14,061 nt of DNA from Nitrospinae bacterium CG22_combo_CG10-13_8_21_14_all_47_10 (GTDB lineage: Bacteria; Nitrospinota; Nitrospinia; Nitrospinales; VA-1), in assembly GCA_002786505.1 (NCBI GenBank), contig PCTK01000233.1, positions 1-14,061 of the forward strand, read 5' to 3'. The notes beneath the pieces were generated by a model that did not search any database, was not told where the DNA came from, and saw only the letters and a program-made list of their open reading frames with translations. This document shows, piece by piece, positions 7,634 through 13,887 of this stretch. The position numbers and the translations under genes are program-made. Within the stretch, counting starts at the first letter, position 1. Every line of letters starts with the position of its first letter.

Positions 7634-8107
7634 TTAATCGCAAGTGGGTGTATTCATCATCCGGGAAAAATAAAGCATGGGGAAAAGCTTTTTGGCACTC
7701 CTGAGAATTTTCATGGTGGCCTTGTCAGGTTTAAGTCCCGGGGCTATTTTTTCAGGCCGGGCGACATAAGTCAGGCCATTAATCATGGTGAAATCGTGGC
7801 GGTTAAAGCGCATGACTTTACGCTGGTATTCCTCGGGGCAACCAAACAGTTTATCCAGTTGAGGAAGGAATTTTTCATCCATGGCATAAAGTTCCCCATG
7901 CATCATCCCGGCATTATCATTGGTAGGCTCAATGTTGGCCAACCCCAGGCCTTCCATTCCTTTGTTATCGATGGGAATTTTATTAAAAACTAACTGCCAG
8001 GCCGAAAGCGTGACGGAAGATTTGGATATGTATTCCAGACCTTGCTCTTTAAAATAATCCTCGTTGATCAATTCGTTGTACGCGAAAAATTGGACGACAT
8101 CAGCCAT
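7634..8107 (-). CDS. Gamma-glutamylcyclotransferase-fold protein lacking the catalytic Glu
   Basis: This 157-residue protein aligns along its length with gamma-glutamylcyclotransferases, which turn gamma-glutamyl amino acids into 5-oxoproline. FAYNEL at 8-13 matches the start strand and loop (FAYGSNL in the human enzyme). SAWQLVFNKIP at 35-45, GLANIEP at 55-61, HGELYAMDEKFLPQLDKLFG at 70-89 and the tail from 112 match the rest. Two functional sites are altered. The GSN substrate loop is replaced by NEL, and the residue matching human Glu98 in LDEQEG is Phe88 in LDKLFG. Nearby Glu92 and Glu93 might substitute, but ordinary cyclotransferase activity is doubtful. The start is well supported by AGGAG at 8116-8120, eight bases before the ATG. 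It is the first gene of the cluster. The family assignment comes from pattern matching and is good but not certain. Confidence 0.72.
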   Translation of the reverse strand: MADVVQFFAYNELINEDYFKEQGLEYISKSSVTLSAWQLVFNKIPIDNKGMEGLGLANIEPTNDNAGMMHGELYAMDEKFLPQLDKLFGCPEEYQRKVMRFNRHDFTMINGLTYVARPEKIAPGLKPDKATMKILRSAKKLFPMLYFSRMMNTPTCD

Positions 8108-8388
8108 TATTAAAACTCCTGTTCCAAGTCATTTAACTTATGGGTTTTATTTGATTTCTCCCCAAAGCCATGGCAAAGAACTTGCCGGTCATGAGGGAGT
8201 TATGATAGTATCAAAAAATCATTCCTACGTGATCGTCTTTTTCAATTTGGTTGAATAAATATTTCAATCCAGGGCGATTCTTGCAAATGAATAATCAGTA
8301 ATAGGATAAACCTGTAAAGATATTTGGATTTTCCCCGAAGGATCTGATTCAAGGGCGATTATTTCTTTCTAATTTCAAGGAGTTGTTT
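8108..8388. other. Divergent intergenic region between the cyclotransferase-like gene and trxA
   Basis: This 281-base stretch must hold promoters for both directions. For trxA, TTGCAA at 8281-8286 followed by GATAAA at 8305-8310 with an 18-base spacer, or TAGGAT at 8302-8307, are the best but weak candidates. For the leftward operon, TATCAT on the minus strand near 8196 has no good -35 partner. No convincing ORF, operator or riboswitch was found. Confidence 0.35.
8377..8382 (+). promoter_or_regulatory. Ribosome binding site of trxA that decides the start
   Basis: AAGGAG lies six bases before the ATG at 8389. It selects that ATG over the in-frame TTG at 8383, which would overlap the optimal spacing. 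Confidence 0.85.
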
Positions 8389-8721
8389 ATGTCAGGTAAA
8401 GTGGTCACAGTTTCAGACGCTGAATTTGATCAAACGGTTTTGAAATCCGATAAGCCGGTTATGTTGGATTTCTGGGCCGAGTGGTGCCAGCCCTGCAAAA
8501 TGCTTACACCCACGGTCGAAGAGCTTGCCGGGGACTTTGACGGTCAAATCCTGGTGGGGAAACTAAATGTCGACGATAACCCCAATACCGCGACCACTTA
8601 CGGGATCCGTGGTATCCCGACTTTGCTTTTCATCAAAGGCGGGCAGGTGGTTCAACAGGTTGTGGGTGTTAAATCGAAAGCGGAAATTAAAAAGGTCATT
8701 GAGGAAAGCCTGCTGGCCTGA
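8389..8721 (+). CDS. trxA: Thioredoxin with WCQPC active site
   Basis: This 110-residue single-domain thioredoxin reduces protein disulfides in the cytoplasm. The active site is WCQPCK (Cys33 and Cys36), the buried Asp27 is in LDFWAEW, and the cis-proline Pro77 is in GIPTLLFIKGG. Canonical thioredoxin has Gly where this one has Gln34. That residue tunes redox potential and partner choice, so it may differ slightly from E. coli TrxA. There is no signal peptide. The gene stands alone on the plus strand between two leftward operons and ends at a strong hairpin. The DUF255 protein in the next operon also has a thioredoxin-like domain, but no functional link is shown. Confidence 0.95.
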   Translation: MSGKVVTVSDAEFDQTVLKSDKPVMLDFWAEWCQPCKMLTPTVEELAGDFDGQILVGKLNVDDNPNTATTYGIRGIPTLLFIKGGQVVQQVVGVKSKAEIKKVIEESLLA

Positions 8722-8750
8722 ATCCCCGGGTTTTCTGTAAGTTTTTGAAT

Positions 8751-8791
8751 AATAAGACCCCATTACCCATGCGGGAAAATGAGGTCTTATT
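8751..8791. terminator. Long hairpin between convergent trxA and bioB, probable two-way terminator
   Basis: AATAAGACC at 8751-8759 pairs perfectly with GGTCTTATT at 8783-8791. After one mismatch, CATT pairs with AATG, and CCC with GGG closes an ATGC loop. It lies 30 bases after the trxA stop and 21 bases past the bioB stop. The T-rich arm ends and CTTATTGTTGGG on the plus strand fit termination, though there is no long T-run on either side. Confidence 0.72.
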
Positions 8792-8811
8792 GTTGGGTTG
8801 ACCAGGTTGCG

Positions 8812-9804
8812 CTAAATGGAAGTGAAAACTGGGCGCAGGCCCAGACCTTCGATCATTTCTATATCTCTTTTCGGGTCCTGACCCTTGGTTGTGAGATAGT
8901 TGCCTCCCAGAATTCCGTTGGCTCCGGCAGAGAACAGTCGCTCTTGCTGGTTGGTCAGCACTTCTTCCCGTCCGCCACAGACGAACAGGTCGATATCCGG
9001 TAAAATCAGCCGTAACAGGGCAATAGTTCTAAGGGCTTCATAATGTTCCAGAGGTTCCAGGTGGTCGAGCCCGGTTCCCTCAATGGGTTTGAGAAAATTT
9101 ATGGGGAAAGATTGTGTGCCCAACTCGCGAATTGAAAAACCCAACTCGGCTCTTTGCGTGAATGATTCCCCCATTCCAAAGATTCCACCTACGCAGACCT
9201 GTAATCCCGCGGCTTTGGCGTTTTGCACAGCGTTGACTTCATCCTCATAGGTGTGAGTGGAGACGATTTTATCGAAATGGCTTTTGGCTGTTTCCAGATT
9301 GTGGTGGCACCGGTCCAGTCCGGCTTCTTTCAATTCCTTCAAATGCTCCATCGGCATGAGACCCAGGGAGCAACAGGTTTCAAGCTGGGTTTCAGCTTTG
9401 ATACGCTTGATGGCCTCAATCACACGATCCAACTCCTTTCGGTCATTGAGGGATGTTCCAGAGGTAACGATGGAGAATTCATTAGACCCAAAAGCTTCCG
9501 CTTCTTTTGCGGCCGCAACAATTTGCTCGACATCCATCAACTCATATTCCGGTGAATCGGTCTTGAACGAACTGGACTGGGCGCAGAAGGAGCAGTCCTC
9601 AACGCATTTCCCGGATTTTGCGTTGACGATGGAACAGATTTTAACGTCCTGCCCTTTAAACTGTTCACGAATGCGGTCGGTCCCAATAAAGAGATAGTCC
9701 AGTTCTTCATGGGTCAGGGATTCCAGTTGTAAAGCCTGGTCATAAGAAATCGATTCGCCTTTTAAGGCGGTGTCGACCATATCATCTATCAATTTTTTGC
9801 GCAT
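8812..9804 (-). CDS. bioB: Biotin synthase, variant auxiliary-cluster ligands
   Basis: This 330-residue radical SAM enzyme inserts sulfur into dethiobiotin, the last step of biotin synthesis. The radical SAM cluster motif is C67-VED-C71-SF-C74. Other family marks are HHNLETA at 167-173, CVGGIFGMGE at 204-213, CGGREEV at 276-282 and SAGANGILGGNYLTTKG at 292-308. In E. coli the second cluster is held by C97, C128, C188 and R260. Here the C128, C188 and R260 equivalents are C144, C204 and R279, but C97 is replaced by Ser111. Extra cysteines appear at 145, 166 and 276. This pattern resembles BioB proteins of many anaerobes and may mean a different auxiliary cluster. No other bio gene is in the window. 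It follows the DUF255 gene by 51 bases, and its ATG has no clear Shine-Dalgarno site. Confidence 0.95.
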   Translation of the reverse strand: MRKKLIDDMVDTALKGESISYDQALQLESLTHEELDYLFIGTDRIREQFKGQDVKICSIVNAKSGKCVEDCSFCAQSSSFKTDSPEYELMDVEQIVAAAKEAEAFGSNEFSIVTSGTSLNDRKELDRVIEAIKRIKAETQLETCCSLGLMPMEHLKELKEAGLDRCHHNLETAKSHFDKIVSTHTYEDEVNAVQNAKAAGLQVCVGGIFGMGESFTQRAELGFSIRELGTQSFPINFLKPIEGTGLDHLEPLEHYEALRTIALLRLILPDIDLFVCGGREEVLTNQQERLFSAGANGILGGNYLTTKGQDPKRDIEMIEGLGLRPVFTSI

Positions 9805-9855
9805 TGAAATTGTCGTCGTCTAAGGGTTGAAATGAATGCCCATCATAGTGCTTCT

Positions 9856-11940
9856 TTATTCATAACTCAATAGTTTCACCAATTCTTCCGCAGAATCGAC
9901 GGGTGCCAGGCAGGTTCCCTGCCGACAGACATAAGCCGTGCCTTTTCCATTTATCAGTTTCCGGTCTTTCAACAGGGGAACGAGTTTTCCCGCGCTTTCA
10001 ATTTGGTCTTCATAGGCGAAGGCGAAAACCGCGTTTGGGTAAAACCCTTTACGCAAAGTAGAGAGCAGTTCCTGAGTTGTGGGGTCATTTCTTTTCCCCA
10101 CCACGGCAACCTCCTTGAGTCCGCCAAGATATAAATGCAGGGCCTGAAGCATGAATGCGGAGTTGAGGCCATACTCCATCAGTTCATCACTGAAATTTAA
10201 TAATATTTTTTCTGCCCTGGAGGCGAGTTCAGGTTTTGCCAGATAGGCGGAAAGCCTAAGAAGGGTCAATGCGGCGTTACTGTTTCCGGAAGGTTCTACC
10301 CCGTCATACCCGCTAATTTGCCGTACTAACAGTTCTTCCCCATCGCTGGCGGTCTCGTAAAACGTGCCGTTTTCATTGGAGAATTTATCCTCAACCCTTT
10401 GCATCAACTCGTGGGCGGTTTGAATATAATGAGGTTCATAAGTGGCTTCGTACAAGTCCAGGCAGGCCGTGGCCGTGGCCGTGTAGTCGCAAAGGTAACC
10501 GTCATAGCGGGCTTCTCCATCGCGATAACGCCGCAGGATTTTTCCTTCAGGTGTTCGCAGGCGGGTGAGAATAAACTCCATGGCCCGGGCGGCTTTTTGT
10601 GTACGGTCAGCATCGCCCAGTACCCGGCCGGTTTTTGCCATGGCGCTGATCATCAGGGCGTTCCAGGAAGTGAGGATTTTGTCGTCGAGCAGAGGGCGAA
10701 TGCGCTGGCTACGAACTTCAAGCAATTTGTCCCTGGCGGTTTTCAGTTCAGTCATGACATCGGCTTCCTGCATGCCCACATCTTTGGCAATGGCCTCTGG
10801 GCTCCGGGTGACGTTTAATATGTTCTTCCCTTCAAAGTTTCCGTTTGCCGTGATGTTGTAATAAGGGATGGCGACGCTGGCGGTTTTTCTTCCCAGTATC
10901 TTTTCAATTTCTTCCTGGGTCCATACATAGAACTTACCTTCAACGCCTTCGCTGTCGGCGTCCTCAGCACTGAAGAAAGCTCCTTCTGCAGAGGTCATAT
11001 CCCGATCAATGTATTGCAAAAGGTCGTTAGCAAAATCGGCAAACTCTTTTTTCCCGGAGACTTGATAGGTTTCGATCAAGGCGATGGTGAAAAGGGCGTT
11101 ATCATAAAGCATTTTTTCAAAATGCGGCACCAGCCATTTGTAATCCGTGCTGTAGCGCGAAAGTCCGCCGCCGATCTGGTCATAAATTCCGCCGAACTTC
11201 ATGGCTTTGAGCGTGTTTTCTGTGATCGTCAGGCTGTTGGCGTGTCCCGTGCGGTGGTAATGCCGGAGCAAAAGGGAGAGCCCCATCGAAGGTGGAAATT
11301 TATTCTGTTGTTGAAACTGAAAACCGTGGTTGAGCCGGTCGTAATGTTTTTCAAATAGCTCGACGGCTTTATCTTCTCCTTCAAAACCCAAATCGCAGGG
11401 TTCGGCCAAGCCTGGTTCGCGGGTGGAAGATTGGCGGATATAGTCGACCAGGGCTCTGCCTTGTTTAGAAATCTTGTCTTGCTCGTTTTTCCATGTATTG
11501 ATGAGAAACTGCAGGACATCAAGAAAAGAGGGCAGATTATAGCGGCGTTCGGGCGGGAAATAGGTGCCCCCGTAAAAAGGGACGCCGTCTGGCGTCAAAA
11601 ACACATTGAGCGGCCACCCTCCCTGCTGACCCAAAGCCTGTACGGCCTGCATATAGATGCTGTCAACATCCGGTCTTTCTTCCCGGTCGACCTTGATGCT
11701 GATGAAACTTTCATTGAGCACCGCCGCCAGAACGGGGTCTTCAAAAGATTCACGCTCCATCACATGGCACCAGTGGCAGGTGGCATAGCCGATACTTACC
11801 AGAATGGGCAGGTTTTTTTCTTTGGCGATCTTAAACGCTTCGTCGCCCCACGACTGCCAGTTAACCGGGTTATGCGCGTGTTGCAGGAGATAAGGGCTTT
11901 TTTCAGTGATGAGCGAATTTGTGTATGCGTGTTCAACCAT
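9856..11940 (-). CDS. DUF255 thioredoxin-fold / alpha-barrel protein (YyaL/SPATA20 family)
   Basis: This 694-residue protein begins with the conserved SPYLLQHAHNPVNW at 15-28 and a thioredoxin-like domain with CHWC at 55-58. VDREERPD follows at 80-87, then GGWPLNVFLTPDG and GGTYFPPE. The remainder is an alpha/alpha barrel related to N-acylglucosamine 2-epimerase and glycosidase folds, with GGIYDQIGGGLSRYSTD, PHFEKMLYDNA and DKILTSWNALMI. Length and architecture match the widespread family that includes YyaL and human SPATA20, whose biochemical role is unsettled. No signal peptide is seen, so it is likely cytoplasmic. The ATG has no Shine-Dalgarno site, but the conserved N-terminus begins within ten residues, so the start is sound. 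It lies between aroA (40 bases upstream) and bioB (51 bases downstream) as one leftward unit. Confidence 0.9.
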   Translation of the reverse strand: MVEHAYTNSLITEKSPYLLQHAHNPVNWQSWGDEAFKIAKEKNLPILVSIGYATCHWCHVMERESFEDPVLAAVLNESFISIKVDREERPDVDSIYMQAVQALGQQGGWPLNVFLTPDGVPFYGGTYFPPERRYNLPSFLDVLQFLINTWKNEQDKISKQGRALVDYIRQSSTREPGLAEPCDLGFEGEDKAVELFEKHYDRLNHGFQFQQQNKFPPSMGLSLLLRHYHRTGHANSLTITENTLKAMKFGGIYDQIGGGLSRYSTDYKWLVPHFEKMLYDNALFTIALIETYQVSGKKEFADFANDLLQYIDRDMTSAEGAFFSAEDADSEGVEGKFYVWTQEEIEKILGRKTASVAIPYYNITANGNFEGKNILNVTRSPEAIAKDVGMQEADVMTELKTARDKLLEVRSQRIRPLLDDKILTSWNALMISAMAKTGRVLGDADRTQKAARAMEFILTRLRTPEGKILRRYRDGEARYDGYLCDYTATATACLDLYEATYEPHYIQTAHELMQRVEDKFSNENGTFYETASDGEELLVRQISGYDGVEPSGNSNAALTLLRLSAYLAKPELASRAEKILLNFSDELMEYGLNSAFMLQALHLYLGGLKEVAVVGKRNDPTTQELLSTLRKGFYPNAVFAFAYEDQIESAGKLVPLLKDRKLINGKGTAYVCRQGTCLAPVDSAEELVKLLSYE

Positions 11941-11980
11941 ATTTTGGGTGTGGAGTAAGGGCGGTGTGTCTTTTTTCCGG

Positions 11981-13234
11981 TTAAAGATTTTTAAATCGCT
12001 GGAAAAAATCCGGAAACGATTTATCTACACAACCGGGATTCTTGATACGAACCCCGGGAATTTTTAATCCGGCTACCGCGAAGCTCATGGCCATGCGGTG
12101 GTCGTTGTAAGTTTCGATTTCTGCGCCAGTATAATTCCCCGGTCTCACGATCAGGCAGTCTTCTCCAGCTTCGACCCCTGCACCCAGACGGGTTAATTCC
12201 GTTGCCAGTGCAAAGATGCGGTCGGTTTCCTTGATCCTGAGGTTGCCGATCCCTTGAATCACCGTTTCTCCTTTGGCAAACAGAGCCGTCACGGCCAGGG
12301 TTTGAACGGCATCTGGCATGCTATTCATATTGATGGTGATTCCCCTCAAAGGGTTTCCTTTAATATGCAGAGCGGTAGCCTTTTTTTCCACCCGGCACCC
12401 CATTTTTTCCAGTACCGAGGCGAACTGCGCGTCCCCTTGGGCACTGTCGGGGTTGATATCGGTGAGGGTCACTTCCCCTCCTGTTACCGCGGCGGCCGCG
12501 AGAAAATAGGAGGCGCTCGACCAATCGCTTTCGACCCGGTAGGTCTGGGCTTTATACCGATCCCCTGCTTTGATTTTGAAACGCTGATACCTCTCATTTT
12601 CAACATGGATGCCGAAAGTCTTCATAATGTCGAGGGTGATATCGGCATAAGATTTTGAAGTGAGATCTCCCAGAATATGAACGCAGGTATCATTTTTGAA
12701 ATAAGGAGCCGAAAGTAAAATAGATGTAAGATATTGACTGCTTTTGTCTCCGGCGAGCTTGATCTCTCCCCCAGGAACTTCCCCGCCCGATATATCTATC
12801 GGTGGACAGCCATTGCCATTGGCTGATATTGCCTGTACCCCCATTTGGGCGAGACAATCCAAAAGGTCTGCCAGAGGCCTCTCACGCATGCGTTCATCGC
12901 CATCCAGCCGGATTTTCCCAGGTGCCAGAGCCGAAAAGGTAGTGAGAAACCGCATGGTGGTTCCAGCGTTGCCAATGAAAATATCTTCATCAGGTACGGA
13001 AAGTTTTCCTCCTTTTCCGGAAACGATAAAAGCCTCGCTTTCTTCCTGAACCGGGATGCCGAAGGCTTTAAGAGCCCGAATCATGTATTTGGTGTCATCG
13101 CTCACCAGGGGTTTTTCCAACCGGCAATCTCCATCGGTGAGTCCGGCGATCAGCAACGCCCGGTTGGTATAGCTTTTCGAGCCGGGGACAGTAACGCTTG
13201 CTTGGAGATTTTCTACAGGTTTAATTTCTATCAA
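11981..13234 (-). CDS. aroA: 3-phosphoshikimate 1-carboxyvinyltransferase (EPSP synthase), TTG start
   Basis: This 417-residue enzyme joins shikimate-3-phosphate and phosphoenolpyruvate on the way to chorismate and aromatic amino acids. Active-site residues are all present: PGSKSYTNRA at 17-26 (Lys20, Ser21, Arg25), GNAGTTMRF at 88-96, RMRERPL at 115-121, GDKSSQYLTS at 162-171, PDAVQT at 307-312 (Asp308), IKETDRIFAL at 334-343, YNDHRMAMSFAV at 376-387 and KSFPDFF at 405-411. Phe96 takes the place of E. coli Pro101 next to the phosphoenolpyruvate site. The start codon is TTG: no ATG or GTG is available upstream in frame, and the conserved PGSKS motif lies too close to use a later start. It is the first gene of the aroA-DUF255-bioB unit. 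A hairpin sits in its leader. Confidence 0.94.
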   Translation of the reverse strand: MIEIKPVENLQASVTVPGSKSYTNRALLIAGLTDGDCRLEKPLVSDDTKYMIRALKAFGIPVQEESEAFIVSGKGGKLSVPDEDIFIGNAGTTMRFLTTFSALAPGKIRLDGDERMRERPLADLLDCLAQMGVQAISANGNGCPPIDISGGEVPGGEIKLAGDKSSQYLTSILLSAPYFKNDTCVHILGDLTSKSYADITLDIMKTFGIHVENERYQRFKIKAGDRYKAQTYRVESDWSSASYFLAAAAVTGGEVTLTDINPDSAQGDAQFASVLEKMGCRVEKKATALHIKGNPLRGITINMNSMPDAVQTLAVTALFAKGETVIQGIGNLRIKETDRIFALATELTRLGAGVEAGEDCLIVRPGNYTGAEIETYNDHRMAMSFAVAGLKIPGVRIKNPGCVDKSFPDFFQRFKNL

Positions 13235-13275
13235 GGGAAAGTCCGATTGTTTTTAAAGATTTAGAGTAAGGAAAT

Positions 13276-13309
13276 ATAACACACCCCTCGACAGGGGAGG
13301 GTGTGTTAT
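13276..13309 (-). promoter_or_regulatory. Stem-loop in the aroA leader
   Basis: ATAACACACCC at 13276-13286 pairs with GGGTGTGTTAT at 13299-13309, eleven perfect pairs around a 12-base loop. An alternative inner stem, CCCCT at 13284-13288 with AGGGG at 13293-13297, would compete with it. The hairpin is upstream of both divergent genes, so it does not end a known gene. In the aroA transcript it would lie about 40 bases before the TTG start and be followed by ATTTCCTT. It could be an attenuator, an operator or a stray terminator. Confidence 0.55.
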
Positions 13310-13423
13310 TGCCAGCATTAATTTCATGCGGGGATGAGGTAAATTAGCAGTAGGCGGTTCGACTAGGACAATTTTTTACTCTCCAGATTAAAGTTAGTCT
13401 CCTGCTTGCGGGTTTCTGCCCTG

Positions 13424-13452
13424 TTGTTTCATCTGGGGGATTCTGCTATGAT
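13424..13452 (+). promoter_or_regulatory. Candidate sigma-70 promoter for the small membrane protein
   Basis: TTGTTT at 13424-13429 and TATGAT at 13447-13452 are separated by 17 bases. The -10 box is preceded by TGC, giving an extended -10. The predicted start of transcription is near 13459, leaving a leader of about 65 bases before the ATG at 13526. Confidence 0.45.
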
Positions 13453-13495
13453 CAAGTTTTTAAGAGGTTTGGTTCTGTTATCTTTATGTATTTAA
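13448..13495 (+). other. Possible 15-codon hydrophobic leader ORF
   Basis: ATG at 13448 opens a frame coding MIKFLRGLVLLSLCI, stopped by TAA at 13493. GGGGGA lies seven bases upstream, in a fair ribosome-binding position. The frame is the same as the gene starting at 13526. The peptide looks like the start of a signal sequence and could be a remnant. It overlaps the candidate -10 box, so the promoter and this ORF cannot both be used from that promoter. Confidence 0.22.
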
Positions 13496-13510
13496 AGGCC
13501 GTTTAGTAGT

Positions 13511-13520
13511 GGGGGGGGGG
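13511..13520 (+). repeat. Run of ten G just before a start codon
   Basis: An uninterrupted G10 ends five bases before the ATG at 13526, in the position where a ribosome binding site would be. Long G runs are prone to slippage in replication and in sequencing. Confidence 0.85.
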
Positions 13521-13525
13521 TGATT

Positions 13526-13819
13526 ATGGCCGAGGATGAAAAGGGAACTTTATGGTACCGGTTGTGGGATCACAGGTCACTAAAAGAAAAACAGCGTCTG
13601 CGATCCCTGATTCCATGGCTCCTTTATGCGGTCGCTGTTTTTTACGGGGTCATTTATTTGTCGATTCTCAATACCGTCAATCGGGAGAAGACCGGAACCA
13701 CTGTTAAAACCTGGTTTGGGGGAGACCGTCAGGAAATAATTGATGCCAGGGAAAGAGAAGAACGGGAAATCAAGGAAAGCTTCAAGGGCCTGCGTAAAAG
13801 GGTTTCCGGTGGGCACTAG
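13526..13819 (+). CDS. Small one-helix membrane protein, unknown function
   Basis: This 97-residue protein matches no family I can name. Its N-terminus is charged and cytoplasmic in character (MAEDEKGTLWYRLWDHRSLKEKQR). A single hydrophobic helix follows at about 28-48 (LIPWLLYAVAVFYGVIYLSIL). The soluble tail is rich in Arg, Glu and Lys, with a likely helical stretch at about 71-93 (EREEREIKESFKGLRKR). Positive charges on the N-terminal side of the helix suggest the N-terminus is inside. The ATG at 13526 is preferred to the GTG at 13520, because the G-run then serves as the ribosome-binding region. The next gene starts 68 bases on, in the same direction, so both may be co-transcribed. Confidence 0.62.
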   Translation: MAEDEKGTLWYRLWDHRSLKEKQRLRSLIPWLLYAVAVFYGVIYLSILNTVNREKTGTTVKTWFGGDRQEIIDAREREEREIKESFKGLRKRVSGGH

Positions 13820-13887
13820 CCGTGGCGAGCCAACCCTGGCAACGAGCGTTGTCCTAACTTATAAATATAAACACCAATTAGGTTGAA

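Noticed and set aside
8167..8174. Palindrome GCCATGGC in the trxA upstream region
   Set aside because: An eight-base palindrome is expected by chance in a region this long and has no partner or repeat nearby.
8383..8388. TTG at 8383 as the thioredoxin start
   Set aside because: It follows the AAGGAG directly with no spacer; the ATG at 8389 has ideal spacing and gives the usual N-terminus.
11431..11958. Plus-strand open frame of 175 codons
   Set aside because: Antisense to the DUF255 gene in its most conserved region; composition reflects the complementary strand.
13838..13853. GGCAACG / CGTTGTC small hairpin after the small membrane protein gene
   Set aside because: Short stem with a wobble pair and a very small loop, and no T-run; the downstream gene is in the same direction, so a terminator is not required.
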